DNA of 64,000 nucleotides, from NCBI RefSeq assembly GCF_007655135.1, contig NC_045127.1:8007001-8071000 (forward strand). The letters run 5' to 3'. Below the pieces are notes generated by a model that did not search any database, had not been told where the DNA came from, and was given only the letters and a program-made list of their open reading frames with translations. Positions 48,101 to 60,772 of this stretch are shown piece after piece. Each line of letters opens with the position of its first letter. Position 1 is the first letter of the stretch. This DNA is from Punica granatum (taxonomy: Eukaryota > Streptophyta > Magnoliopsida > Myrtales > Lythraceae). Both the position numbers and the translations under genes were made by a program.

Positions 48101-48343
48101 TAACAGAATCCCCGAATTCGGAACCTCGGGTTTCGTAGACCATATGCCTTAGCAATTAGGTGTACCTCGTACCGCTAGACCCGGGTAACTTGCCAGCCCT
48201 CAACTTTCGAGTCATAAAATGGCAAGTGGCAACTCCTTCTCACGTGCGTCCATCACACGTCCCCGTGAAGGTGGACACTTTCAAGCCGCGTTGCATAGGG
48301 GCACGCGCGCGGGCCCCTACAAGATAAAATTCGGGTGCGCACA
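45108..48343. mobile_element. Solo LTR of a second family, TSD GTAAC/GTAAT
   Basis: It begins TATTAGCACCCAATTTTGG (probably TG changed to TA) and ends AATTCGGGTGCGCACA, so the ends carry the inverted pair AGCACCC / GGGTGC. The flanks are GTAAC (45103-45107) and GTAAT (48344-48348), a 5-bp target duplication with one difference. The 3.2-kb body contains a CTT microsatellite (45540-45611), a CT tract near 45846 and a CG-rich region near 45950-46080. There is no minisatellite of the first family. The open frames are low-complexity. Confidence 0.72.
45540..45611. repeat. CTT microsatellite
   Basis: A pyrimidine tract ends in about 13 uninterrupted CTT repeats. It creates long spurious Phe- or Glu-rich frames on both strands. 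Confidence 0.95.
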
Positions 48344-48348
48344 GTAAT

Positions 48349-50521
48349 CATATTATATTGTCATAATTTAGTTTGTATTGGGGAGTATTGCTTTTATTCC
48401 TCTAAAGTGATGACAAATATGTTTAATATAGGCATATTGCCCCTCCACGACCTTGAATGACTCAAGTTAGAATCACATAATCTAAAATATTATTTTAGAA
48501 AAGAAAAACAATTGGAAAGTATATATTTGAATTGGAAAAAAGAAGAAACGGAATTTAAGAAATTAGCTTAGCAAAATAAGACATATTCATAATATCTTAT
48601 AACTTGCAGTTTGATATATATATATATATATATATGATTAATATAGATTATAAAAATAAAATCATAAGAAATAACATATGTTTGTATTCAATATTTAATG
48701 GATAGTGTGTATTCGGAATTGTATATATTTTTAACTTCATACGTATCAAATCTCGATTTCTTGGATATAATGTCTAGCGCAAAATAAAACTTTGCGAAAC
48801 TATACAATATCCAATAAGATAAAATAATCATCAATTCAAAATATCAAACATTAATATTTCAATATATTTATATAGTATCTAACTAATGTCAGAAAATTAT
48901 TTGCAAAATAGTTAAATATTAAAATAAGGAATTTTTGGATTCTTAATAAACAAAAATGCAATAATTCTATAAAAACAACTATTTTGGAAAAATAATAAAA
49001 AATAATTAATATATATATGTTCACAAGATATTTTCTCCATGTGATATAGTAATTAATATCGTAACAAAATCCTAATGAAAATTAAAGTTGTTGACCCAAA
49101 CTCCTAAGAAATATATAAGTAAAATTGGATCATCTTTTGTATAAAAAATTGTTTTTATGTAGGATAGCATTTATAGGGTCCATCGAATTTCTCACCACTT
49201 GAATTTAGAGGGCGACTGGGGGAGCTTTGAACAGTTGAGAAATTCGCATGTGAAAATTCATCAAAAGTAAAAAAGGAAAAACGCCCTTCATTGGATAACT
49301 TACCATTTATTCTTGTCAAACATAGTGGAGAAAATCCTCATGTAACGATTCATCATTTTAAAAAAAAAGAGAAACGATATTCATTCGAGAACCTACCATT
49401 TATTAAATCTATAGGGTCCATCGAATCTCTTACCACTTGAATTTGGATTGGGCCTCGGGGAGCTTTAATTATAGAGGAGAAAATATGCAGGTGACGATTC
49501 ATTAAAAAAAAAAGAGTGGAGAGAAAAAGAAAAAGAGACGAGAGACGACCTTCACTCAAGAAACTACTGTTTGTTACTTGTCGAAGAACTCGAGCAGTAT
49601 AAAACACATATTTATAGTCAATTAAAGAGATATGTCAAATTTAATAAAAGAAAATACAATATTTAAATACCCTAATAAAAATAGACTATATAATTTATAT
49701 CGTAAATTATTGGGATGCTCTTATTAGACTGTCTTTCATTGTAAATAATCTATGTATTGGCTGATGAATATACAAGATATATATTTTAGCACATATTTTC
49801 TCCCTTTGTAAATATTTCATTGAGCTATATACGTATAATTTGTATATTCTATTATTACATAATTAATTAATCAAATTTAAAACAATCTATATGAGAATAT
49901 TTCCTTCCTTTATAAGATATAATAATTTCCTTAATGTAAATCGATGATGTGGTAATGTGAGAGAGTTCCATTTTTTATTTTTACTGATGTGGTCACATGA
50001 GAATTCAGCTTGGCCTTTATTTATATATATATAGACAAGGTGAAACCAATTAAGTGCTGAAAATTCAGAGTGATGTCGAGTTTTCTAATTTCAATACTTA
50101 ATTTAGATAATCAAACATATGCTTAGTCTACTATATATCAGTGTTAGATTGACTCAATTGATGACTGACTAATATCGATTGAATTAGTACTGATAACCGA
50201 TCCTATGGACGATGGACTAAATTAGAAGAAGAGGGGATACTTAAACATATGCTTCAGTGGGCCAATAATTCGCCCAATACACTACAGGTGCTGTCTATGT
50301 ACATGTAACAATTTCATATTAATATTTCCTTTTTTTTTAATCGATGTCCATGTAATATCTAGCAGTTCAACGGCCTCAGCTAATTCAATTCGAGTTGGTT
50401 GACCCACTAAAAAATAAAATTTTCCCAATTTGAAGATGAAAATTTTATTTAGGGGAAATAATTATGAAATCACTAAATAAAAGGCATATGTAAGAGTCGA
50501 GAGGAAACAAAAGGGGAAAAA
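48349..50521. other. AT-rich intergenic DNA with a degenerate direct repeat
   Basis: AGGGTCCATCGAAT followed by TCT.ACCACTTGAATTT occurs at about 49176 and 49410 (spacing about 235 bp), each followed by GGGGGAGCTTT- or CGGGGAGCTTT-like sequence. A partial third copy of the downstream part (ACGATTCAT, CCATTTATT) lies between. TA tracts lie at 48615 and 50020. No gene is seen. Confidence 0.5.
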
Positions 50522-50898
50522 GTAAACTAATAATTTACCATCGAGAGGTTGATATTATATCAAATCATATCTTAAAAAAATTTTTATATCAAATTGGATC
50601 TCGACAAATTAAATGTATATCAGATGACCCCTTCCATCTGCTTGCAGTCTAATAGTGAACGTAAATATCTGATGTGACATTATTTTTTACTTTTTTTACA
50701 TTAATTTTGATACTGACATATTAAATGTACATCATATTGCCCCTTCCGTCAAATGGTTCCTTTGAGTTTTAACGACAGATAGACGGAATGGGTAATATGA
50801 CATACATTTAACATGTTAAGGTCAAAATTAATGTATAAATTTTTCGAGATTAAATTTGATGTACCATTGATTTTTTAAAGGGCAAATTATTAGTTTAC
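50522..50898. mobile_element. Foldback MITE near the 3' end of P450-5
   Basis: The ends GTAAACTAATAATTTACC and the complement of GTAAACTAATAATTTGCC match at 17 of 18 positions, and the arms stay loosely complementary for more than 150 bp. The purine-rich flanks leave the target duplication unclear. Confidence 0.6.
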
Positions 50899-51072
50899 AA
50901 AAGAAAAAGAAATAGTAAGGAATGGGCAGTCCACTTTTGACAATTTCATACCAAAAAGTCAAGGTTCAAGGGAGGACTGTCATTACCAAAAAAGTCTAGG
51001 CAGGAATTGTCATTCCGAGACAAGAAATTAAAATTTAGCTGCCCAAAAGTCCTGGGCATGTGCACGACGCAA

Positions 51073-53472
51073 TTACTGGTACACAAGTTCTGGAACCCGA
51101 GGACTGACCAGCACTTCGAGAGGTGAGGCCTTGAGGTTAGTGAGCCCAATAGCTTCCTCCATGTCAATGGCTTCATCACCTGGCGCCTGAATATCAAAAG
51201 CATGGAGGAAAGAAGCGAGCGTGAGGCCTATGATTTGGAGGGCAAGTGAGATGCCAGGGCACATCCTCCTCCCACTCCCGAAAGGTATGAGGTCGAAGTT
51301 ATGTCCCCTGACATCGAAGTCCTTGTGGGTGGTCAGGAACCTCTCAGGCCGGAACTCGGACGGGTCAGGCCACACGCGAGGGTCACGTTGTATCTTGTAT
51401 AGGTTCAACACAAGCTGGGTGCCCCCGGGGACAAAGTAACCCGAGATATTGCTGTCCTCAATGGCCTCATGGGGGAGGGAAAGCGGGGCCGCAGGGTAGA
51501 GCCTTAGGGTCTCCTTGATGATTGCTTGGAGGTAAGGTAGGTTCTGGAGGTCCGATTCATTCACTTGCCGGTCCTTCCCAATCTGACCATCGAGTTCTTG
51601 CTGGACCTTCTTCAAGGCTTCCTTGTTGTTGAGCAGTAAAGAGACGGCCCATGTCATGGTCACTGTTGTAGTGTCTGTGCCAGCTAAAATCATCGCCTGT
51701 ATATAATATTACATAAATTTTGTTTGATCATCAATTCACCGAAAAAAATTGTGACCATCAGGAAAAGAATCGTAATAGTTAACCTTATCGTTTATAAATA
51801 ACCAAGAACAAAGACACATATATATGCACTGTGTTTTTCCAAGATGTCCAAGTCCAACTTAATTTAAATAAGGCAATCTTACTTAATTTGTCAAATTATT
51901 TTCGTAAGATCCATGCCCCCTTCATGTCGTGCCAAATTAGTATGTCAGTGCCGCAGCAATTGGACAAAAGCCACTGACAAATAACAAGTGGACAAAGAAC
52001 CTTAGTTACGTCTAGACCAAGATTTGGTAAAAGTGAAAAAAGACAATTGGAAATGTGAGGGAGTACGATGAACTAAATGAATGACACTAAACCAATATTT
52101 TTTTTACTTGCAGTGCGAACCCAGCTTCCCATTTGTGTAATTTTAGATGTTCAACCGCGTTGTGACGTGGCAACATGCAAATCCAAGTGGCAATCTCTAG
52201 CTAGATTCAACAAGTTACAACACAGCATGTGCATCAGTACATGCCTCCTGTATAATCCGTTTATGAGCACATCCATGTACTTGGTAATCTAATTCAAGAA
52301 AACGTATATATATAGATATTTTGAAGCGCAAGCATTTCTTTGAAGACAGGTTAAATGCATGTCCCATGACAAACGTCACTATCTTGAAACTACTATGTAA
52401 ACGTAACATGTTTAGAGCACGACATATTTGGTATTATATGTCACGATGCAAGAAGACTTACCATGCATGTAGCTTTGTTGATGGTATCGGAATCGTAACT
52501 GCTTATTTCTGCATCACCTAGAATAGATAACAAAACATCCATGAAGTCTTGCTCACTCTTTACCGCACCACCAGCCTCCCTGTCCGAGTTCCTCCTAGCC
52601 TTGTGCTCGTCCAACCACCGTTGCACCACCCGATCTAGCTCCTTGGCAGTCCTCTTCATGGCCTTCTCATGGCCGCCCAAGTCGAGCCACCTCAGGAACG
52701 GGAGCCCATCAGACACCACAAATCTCCCTATGAGCTCAATCCAGTCCCTCAAGGCCTTTCTCGCCTCCTCGTCGCCTTCATCATCATCATTAAACCGCTT
52801 TCCCACGATCATCTTGAACATTATGTTCACAGTTATGTTCCCGAACCACCTTTTCATGTCCACGAGTAATGATGATGCTGGTTCAGCCCTCGAATCACTG
52901 GTGCTAATGGTGTTCTTTTTTCGGTATTCCTGATATATGTCCCTCACCGAGGCGAGAACTTCAAACTCACGGACTTGCCTGAGGAGGCTGATCCGGTGGT
53001 TGGAAAGCAGCTCAAGGGTTGAGATCCTTCGCAAATGACGCCAGTATGGGCTGTATGGGCTGAAGCCTACCATCGCATACTTATAGGTCAATATCTCTGA
53101 GCCCATAGTCCTGGGCCGAGTGGCAAATGCCCGGTCGTTGGCGGTGAGGCACTCCTTTGCAAGTTCCCAAGTGTTCACCACCACGGCTCCGCGGAGACCC
53201 AACCTGATGGTGAAGATCGGGCCGTGCTTGTCGGCCATCTGAGCCAGGACCAAGTGAGCAGGGAGGGGACCGCCCAAGAGGTGGAGGTGACTGAGTAATG
53301 GCCACGAACCGCCTGCATCAGGGGCCGTTTTCATGCCCCTGGCTAATCGCTTCTTGGTATCATCTCCCTTCCTTGTAATAAGACTTGTTATGTAAAGAAG
53401 AGATATACATAACGCAAAGACGGTGGTGAGAATGATGGGAGCTGACAAAGAGTGATGAGCTAACTCCTCCAT
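51073..53472 (-). CDS. P450-5: CYP82-family cytochrome P450, apparently intact
   Basis: Exon 1 is 53472-52462 (337 codons) and exon 2 is 51696-51073 (207 codons plus stop), about 544 residues. The 765-bp phase-0 intron has donor GTAAGT and acceptor TATACAG. Visible features are the anchor (SAPIILTTVFALCISLLYI), hinge APDAGGSWPLLS, C-helix WRHLRR, I-helix AGTDTT, KETLRLYP, FRPERF and [10 protein letters not shown] (heme Cys about residue 483). The usual Gly in LLGHLHLL is Ser here. The product should be an ER-anchored monooxygenase of specialised metabolism; the substrate is unknown. It is very close to P450-7 in both exons and flanks, so the pair is a recent duplicate. The start is the first ATG, in the same context (TCATTCATGGAGGAG) as P450-2. 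Confidence 0.93.
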
Positions 53473-53578
53473 GAATGACTCTTCTTAACTAGTTGATTAG
53501 TGATCGAATTTAAGCGAGGGAGAACACAGATTGTGGAGAGGGAGGCGATGAAATCTAGCGATGCTCAACGACACAGTC

Positions 53579-53587
53579 ATATATATG
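53579..53587 (-). promoter_or_regulatory. Putative TATA box of P450-5
   Basis: CCTCCATATATATGAC on the minus strand lies about 107 nt upstream of the ATG. The surrounding 200 bp (to about 53660) is almost the same upstream of P450-7, and the CCTCCATATATAT core is also kept in P450-2. Confidence 0.5.
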
Positions 53588-56239
53588 GAGGCTGGCCAGC
53601 CTAGAAGTATAGATGGTTCGGTTCACTGTATAGGTTAATCAACGTCTCATATGGGATGATAAATCTTCGTTGAACATTCTTCGTTCTTTTTTTTTACAAG
53701 AGTGATATGCTCATTGGCTCAAAGTTTATTTAGCATTATTTTGTTTTAGGAGAATGTCTTGCATGTAACGTGTCAATCCCCTATTGGTTTGTAACGTGTC
53801 TTGCATACCTGCATCATCGCTGGAGAATAATTGTATTCCAAATTGATAATTTTCTTTGCGGATGTCGGGATTCGAGGTAAGAAAAGTCAATTATTTATTT
53901 CACTCTGAAAATAACTAGTCTCTAGCTTGGAATTTGCTACTTGCCTGACTTGCACAGGAAAGGATAAAAGGCGGCTCATAGTCATAAAGGGAGAAAAGTG
54001 TCGTAAAATGTTAGAATTGTGTAAACGTCACTGGATATGATTTGCCCTTCTCTTTGATTTGTCGAACAAATATTATAACGTAATGTTCGACCATATTGAG
54101 CAGACGTGTGAAAGAGAAGAAAAAGAAATACATAAGAGATTAGGACAGGGCAGCCACCACATTAATCGCAGCGCCGATGACTATTCCTCATCCACAGGAG
54201 TCTAAGGGACCGTAAAGACCGGGAGTAATTGCGCCCCTGGACAATCCTATGTCCTATGACAGTGAAATTCCGATCTTGTCTTTCATTATAAAGCTTTTCC
54301 TTTTCCTTTTTTTTTTTTTTTTGCCTTTTCTGGTGAAACTTACATCGATTGCCAATTCCTTCTGGGCAAGATTTTCATTCCCTTTGATGCTTACCAGCCT
54401 GCGGTCCACCAGTCTTCGCTGCACGCACGTACTATATGTTTTCAGTTTGCCCTAATAGGGAGTGAGTGAACATTAAGGATCTCTAGCAGTCCACAATTAA
54501 GGTCGTGTGTCCAGTCATGTATCTTTCACACACACATAGTCACATGCAAGGAAACGAGATCAACTGTCGGTGCACGTACGGGAGCAAGCAGCGATGCTCG
54601 GCTGGCATGTTCATGTTCAAGACCACTACACCTTGACGGGATCTAAGATCCCTTTCCTGGTGGACGTCCGATCCTATTCGTTGGATGACAAGGAAAATGT
54701 TGCTTGACATTATGTGATGGGATATTTTATTAAACTCTGCCACAAGCTGATATCATGGTCCTCTGCGTTGAACGTGTTCCAGCATCAATGTTGATCACAT
54801 AATTGTTTCCGGATTTTGGTGAAGCACGAAAGGGTATTTTTACAATATTTTTGAGAGAAAAATTAGGAAAAATTTTGGTTTGATTAAGGGCTTCGTGCGG
54901 ATGAAGAAGTGAGGGCTATAGATCACTTGTGAAATCGATGACGAAATATAATGAGCAGATCATGGGTATATCGAAATAAATAGGGCAAAAAATTGAACCA
55001 AAAACTACAGAGGATTCTGCCGTCACCAACATGATGTAAATTGAAGAGCCCAAAGAATAATGTTGAGACGCCAGGACTATTGGCCGGAACATTCGTTGTC
55101 AACAATAGGGCACAAGTCGAGCCTTTTTTCTTCTTTTGTGCTCGGACGAGGAGACTAATATGAGGCGCACTTCGGCTGCTCTCAACACTGGGCTTGGAGT
55201 GATCTGTGTAAAATTTTTCACTGTACTTATAAGTTATTGGCCCATCTCAACCGAAAAGTTTGAGTTGATAGGATTCTGATATCCAATCTCATACAAACGC
55301 ATGGCTTTCTCATTGATTTTCCATCGTGAGATAACAATTCTCCATACCCGCGCTTACTTGACAATGTGTGTTTTTTTCTCACTTGCCACCACGAGCCACA
55401 TACCCATAGACATCCCCTCAATAACTGACCACGAGTTGGGCTTCTCTTATATATCTCAGGCAGTGGAAGCTGTTAGAAAAAAATCCAAAGGCTTACTTCG
55501 GACTCCGGTCTATCCGCAACTCAAAAGTTTAAGCCAATAAATTGCTAAACCATTGTCTTTATAAACCTATGAATTTTCTTTCAACTTTTTTATATGGGAT
55601 TACCTCCAACACCCGCCTGTATCATTCTCCATATAAGAGAGAAAGTGCCGCAACAGAAGCTCCTTCACCAACAATTGCCCTAGCAAAAGAGGTCATCGGA
55701 GGTCTCCGACAAATGTAAATTATAATTGATGTAAACAAAAAAATTTGGACGGAAAATGTGTTTTCTAACAGAAAAATGAACGGCAGGACTAAAGTCACAA
55801 AAAAGTCAAAGGTTAAGAGTGAGTATGGCAACTAATAAAGGTTTATGAAGAAAATGGCGAAAAGATCAATGGTTTTTACCCAAAAAAAAATAATGAGCAA
55901 GGATGCGCCTTTTGATGGTTGTACGTATTCATCGCATTGTAGCCACAACAATCGATCGTTGTAATTGGCCTATACGATATGGTTATTATAATCATGTCAA
56001 CTTGGATTTAGGGACAATATTGTCATTATGAGACAAAATAGTTTAGTTGACCAAAAGGCCTTGGGCACGATGCAACTATGAGTACGGTGAATATTACTTT
56101 GTCAAGTGACTATACAACATCCAATAAAAATATATAAAAGTGGTAAATATGGCCCACAATGATCCCACATATTCATACTTGCATGCATTTTGATTTGTTG
56201 TTAATCATTCAGAGTAAATGAGTAACATTCATTCAATAT
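53588..56239. other. Upstream DNA of P450-5 and spacer to P450-6
   Basis: 53588-53660 is proximal promoter shared with P450-7. 53836-54105 is the block shared with P450-2 (9925-10260). 54240-55900 holds no gene I can support; frames of 60-80 codons there show no recognisable motif. About 56000-56090 resembles the 3' flank of P450-5 and P450-7 (ACAATATTGTCATTATGAGA, CCTTGGGCACGATGCAACTA), followed by roughly 150 bp of unrelated sequence before the P450-6 stop. Confidence 0.5.
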
Positions 56240-59200
56240 TTAGTCTCTATAGACACGTTCTAGAACGCGAGGACTGACCAGCACTTCGAGAGGTGAGGCC
56301 TTGAGATTGGTCAGCCCGATAGCTTTCTCCATGTCAATGGCCTCATCCCCCAACACTTGAATATTGAAAACATGTAGGAAAGAAGCGAGCGCGAGGCCAA
56401 TGACTTGCAGGGACAATGAAATACCAGGGCACGTCCTCCTCCCGCTCCCAAAAGGTATGAGGTCGAAGTTATGTCCCCCGACATCAAAACTTTGTAGGTG
56501 GTCAGGAACCTATCAGGCTGGAACTCGGATGGGTTAGGCCACACACGTGGGTCATGTTGTAGCTTGTATAGGTTTAGGACTACCCGGGTGCCCTTCGGGA
56601 TGAAGTAGCCCGAGATACCACAGTCCCGGTTGGCCTCATGGGAGACGGAAAGCTGCACCACGGGGTAGAGCCTCAGCGTTTCCTTGATGATGGCTTGGAG
56701 GTAAGGTAGCATATGGAGGTCCAATTCGTTCACTTGCCGGTCCCTCCTGATCTAGGCGTCGAGTTCTTGCTGGACCTGCTTTACGGCTTCCTTATTGTTG
56801 AGCAGTAAAAAGATGGCTCATGTCATGGTCACTATTGTAGTGTCTGTACCAGCCAAAATCATTTGCTGCATGAAAAATTGTACGCGATTATGATCACTGA
56901 TCAGTCAAAAGTTGTTAAAGCTATGCTTATCGTTCATGTTTTAGCAAGAACAATGAGTTGTGTGCGCTATGTTTGATTTTTAAATGAGATTAATAGAGAA
57001 AACATTCAATTTGGTTCTCCAAAGATTAATTTTCCAATAATCTACTCCCTCAGAGATTCAAAATAGCTCTTAAATTTCGATTTTGTCTATCAAATAAGTT
57101 CAACTGTTAACTGGCGCGACGGACGTTTGACGTGGATACACAACTAAACTAACACTGTCACGAAATAATTTTTAAAAATCAAAACGATGTCGCTTTGAAA
57201 AATCAAGGAAAAAAAAGAATTCATAAAAAAAAAAAAGTTAAAGAACTGGGGAGATCCCCATATTCCCTCTCCCATCGAACAGAGGGAGGAGCTCCGGTAG
57301 GGACTACCCCGGCAACTTCACCAACTGACAATGTCATCGGAGGCCCTGAAGCCTCAGGGTGAGCCCCCCATCCGTGCACCTCCTATAAGTTCGTGTTCCT
57401 TCTCCCCTATATGCTCGAAGAGAAGTAACGAAGGGGGAGAGCTCGGCTAGGGGGCTCCCCTACCGGCGACCTACCCCATCGGCAAGATCGCCGGAGGGCC
57501 CTAAATCCTGCCGCGACCTCACTGATGGGAGAGGTCACCTCTTGGGGAGTCCCCCACCTCAAGCTCCCCGCTCCTTTGTTCTATAAGGGAGGGAACAGTG
57601 GGGCAGCTTCCCACTGTTCCTTACCAATTTTTTTAATTTCTTTTATTTTTATTGTTCATAATTTTTCAAAACGACGCCATTTGATATTTTTTAAAAATGA
57701 TTTGGTGACGGCGTTAGTTCACGTGTGTTGTCCACTTCAAATTCTCATTGCGTTCGTCAACGGTTGGACTAATATGAAGACGGAATCAAAATTCATGGAC
57801 TATTTTGGTGGCAAAAGCTTTTAAGGGACTAAATTGTTGGCAAATGAATCTTTTAAGAACTGAATTGAATGTTTTCTTTAATTAATATGAAAAAATCATT
57901 GTCATAAGATCCAGCAATAGCAATGGACGGTTGGAATAAACGAAGTACGATGTATTGCACTGTTACAATGGGTCAGTTTGGTGAAAAGGGGCCTGCTCAT
58001 TTGCGTATTTTTTGTTCGATTATAACGGAAGCCCGTATATCTGGTACAATGAACTAGAAATCCCAATAGATTATAAAGGAATAAAAATACTCCCACTAGA
58101 TATCGAACATATAATCTCTTAATTATCAGATGAGAATCTACGTCATTGCATTACACTGTCTTTTGTCCATTTGTGTAATTTTAAATCCGCATCAACCACG
58201 TTGTATCGCAACATGCTAGCCCAATTAGCTAGTCCCTAGCAGGATTGAACGTCTATGTTATAGTAGTATGGTCGATTCACCCTTGATCAATCTTCTCCTA
58301 TATCCAGAAATGAAAATACTACTGTTTTTTAAAATGACTTTCGTGAACACATATCTATCTATCTACTCAAAAATATAATTTGCGAAAGTGAGACATGTAT
58401 GTACATATATACAAAAATATATATTCTCTTTTTAATTTCATAATTAAGGTAGTTATTTTTTTAAGTTAAAAACATTTTAAAAAATCGAAAGGCCTTATTT
58501 AATTATTTTACTAAACGTTACAGCCTTACTTACACAAAAATAAATGCGTTGGCATGATGTTGAAAAGTTACAGAACCTTTTAGCCTCATTAGGTACTTAT
58601 CCGCCAAACATATTAGTATCATGTCATCATATGATGCAAGCAGACTTACCAGGCACGTAGCTTTGTTGATGCTATTGAAATCATACAGATCTCCGCATTA
58701 CCGTCAAGGATAGATAACAGAACATCCATGAAATCTTGCTCCTCTTTACCCCCACCGGGCTCCCCGTTCAGGTTCCTTCGAGCCTTGTGCTCATCCAACC
58801 ACCGTTACACCACCCGGTCGAACTCCGACGCAGTCCTCTTCATGGCCTTCCCATGGCCGCCCAAGTCGAGCCACCTGAGGAAGGGGAGCCCGTCGGACAC
58901 CACAAATTTCCCTATGAGCTCCAACCCAGTCCCTTAAGGCCTTCCTCCCCTCCTCGTCGCCTTCGCCACTGTCATTAAACCGCTTCCCCAGGGTCATGCT
59001 GAACATTATGTTCGCAGTCAAGTCCCCAAACCACCTTTTCATGTCCACAAGTAATGATGATGCTGGTTCAGCCCTCGAATCGCCGGTGCTACAAATGATC
59101 TTTCTTCGGTATTCCTCACATATGTCCCTCGCCAACGCGAGGACCTCAAACTCACGGACTTTCCTTAGAAGCCCAATCTAGTGGCTGCAAAACAGCTCGA

Positions 59201-59475
59201 GGGTTGAAATCTTTCGCATATGGCGCCAGTACGGCAGTATGGGCTGAAGCCCACCATCACATAGATGTAGGTCAGTATCTCCAAGCTCATAGACTTGGGC
59301 CTGGTGGCGAATGCCCGGTTGTTGGTGGTGAGGCACTCCTTGGCAACTTCCCAAGTGTTCACCACCACGGCTCTGCGGAGGCCCAGCCTGATGGTGAAGA
59401 TCGGGCCGTATACTTGTCAGCCATCTGAGACAGGACCAAGTGGGCAGGGAGGGGACCACCCAAGAGATGGAGGTG
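56240..59475 (-). pseudogene. P450-6: CYP82-type pseudogene, 5' end replaced by CACTA element
   Basis: The exon 1 remnant is 59475-58650 and exon 2 is 56865-56240. Exon 1 starts only at HLHLLGG, so the anchor and hinge are gone and a CACTA element begins at 59476. It has indels (for example near 59235 and 58925), lost bases near 58680 and a stop where others have VVQRW. In exon 2, DAQIG has become DA-stop-I near 56753, and a lost base in THKDFDV (near 56487) shifts the frame before the heme region, which in the shifted frame reads FGSGRRTCPG. The splice sites are intact. The intron (56866-58649) holds a Mutator-like foldback element. Non-functional. Confidence 0.92.
56998..57876. mobile_element. 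Long-TIR (Mutator-like/foldback) element in the P450-6 intron
   Basis: Left arm GAAAACATTCAATTTGGTTC and the complement of the right arm (GAAAACATTCAATTCAGTTC) open an inverted repeat of roughly 200 bp, which includes AACTAACACTGTCACGAAAT against AACTAACGCCGTCACCAAAT. The centre (57240-57610) is GC-rich with CGGCGACC-type sequence. The flanks (ATTAATAGA and TTTAATTAA) give no clear target duplication. The left half of the same element is present in the P450-7 intron, so it inserted before that sequence was duplicated. Confidence 0.72.
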
Positions 59476-59867
59476 CACTACTAAAAACACTGCCCTTAAG
59501 ACTGGTGAAGTCGTCGGAAATCCTTTGGTTCCGTAGCTTACCGACAGAATATAGAGGAAATTCGTCCCTCGGTAAAACCATCCTCGATAATTCTTTCCGA
59601 GGCTTTATCGAGGAAGTTGTCCTCGGTAAAAATACCAAGGAAAGTTTCCTCAATAATACTGAGGACTTATCGAGGAAATTTTCCTCGGTACCTCCTAGGT
59701 ATTATCGATGGAACTTACGGCGATATTTCCTCGATGGTACCGAGCACTTATCGAGGAAAATTTCCTCAATAATATCCAAGACTTTCCTCGATAAAGTCCT
59801 CGATATCTTACCTAGGAGGTATTAGGGAAAATTTTATCGGTAAGATATCGAGGAATTAAGGGCATTG
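59476..59867. mobile_element. Short CACTA-type element with palindromic subterminal repeats
   Basis: It starts CACTACTAAAAACACTGCCC, the typical CACTA terminus. Its subterminal ACTGCCCTTAA is mirrored by TTAAGGGCATTG at 59856-59867, after which the final bases of the right terminus are missing. The interior carries at least six copies, in both orientations, of a TTATCGAGGAAA / TTTCCTCGATAA motif, often paired head to head as in CACTA subterminal regions bound by the element's own proteins. No transposase is present. It replaces the 5' part of P450-6 exon 1. Confidence 0.8.
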
Positions 59868-60696
59868 ACCCTATTTTCGGACACTCATTTACATATCACT
59901 CAACCGAGTCAACACCTTATGCCTGAAGGCCTTCCATATGAGACTCATAGCAAGTGTTGGGAATTACAATCAGTGTTGGGAATTATAATTCCACATGTAA
60001 AAATGAAAAAATCATCATGAGTTTATATGAGGCTTGGGTACCAATACTTATCAGCTTGACATTTTAAATGTACATGACCCAGGTCTGTATAAGCCCATGG
60101 AAATTTAACAGCAAAGATGTCAGCAACAATGTTTCTGCAAAACACAAGTAATAATTCGTTACTTATAGGATTTACTCCTATTTAAAAAAATTTATACCCA
60201 CAAATAGGGTATTGTTCAACTTCCACTCTTCAAACAACAAGGACTTTTTAAATTCTTAAATCCCATTTAGGTAGGAATATAAAATTTTGATCACTATGAT
60301 AAGGTGAAATTCTTAAATCAATCGGGACTTATATGTGTAATGTGACTTCTCCCTAAGATGCGTTGGAAAAGCAGCTCATTCCATCAAGACCGTACTGTTT
60401 ACTGTTCGATACTTTCCCTCGTCAAAACATTACTTAAGCTCTTGAAAATTCAAATCAACGGTCAATGTTCTCAAACAACCTCCTCACCCCACGAAAACCC
60501 GCCCACCCAAATTGGTCTAGCCCAAACTATACAACCAATTAAGCCCATTATTCAAGAAGATAATATGTTACAAGTATATCAGTCATACTCATCGATCTCT
60601 GTATATCCCATGATTATGAATGTCGTAACCAAGATGATCAATAGTTGTCACCGACTTGTGGCATGATATCATTATAATGATCACTTTGGCTCGGTC
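59868..60696. other. Spacer between P450-6 and P450-7, no gene seen
   Basis: This is AT-rich DNA with no recognisable P450 sequence, so the 5' end of P450-6 is not relocated here. GTGTTGGGAATTA is tandemly repeated near 59955-59985. The 3' flank shared with P450-5 begins at about 60697 (GTCTAGGCAGGAATTGTCAT). Confidence 0.55.
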
Positions 60697-60772
60697 TAGG
60701 CAGGAATTGTCATCATGAGACAAGAAATTAAAATTTAGCTGCCCAAAAGTCATGGGCACATGCACGACGCAA

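Noticed and set aside
52541..52933. 130-codon plus-strand frames opposite P450-5 and P450-7 exon 1
   Set aside because: They are antisense shadows of a conserved coding region; the minus strand carries all P450 motifs.
54240..55560. Frames of 60-80 codons between P450-5 and P450-6
   Set aside because: There is no recognisable domain, no conservation with another place in the window, and no splice-compatible structure.
56998..57876. Foldback in the P450-6 intron considered as having a 9-bp target duplication
   Set aside because: The flanks ATTAATAGA and TTTAATTAA agree too poorly to claim one. The element call rests on the inverted arms and the half copy in P450-7.
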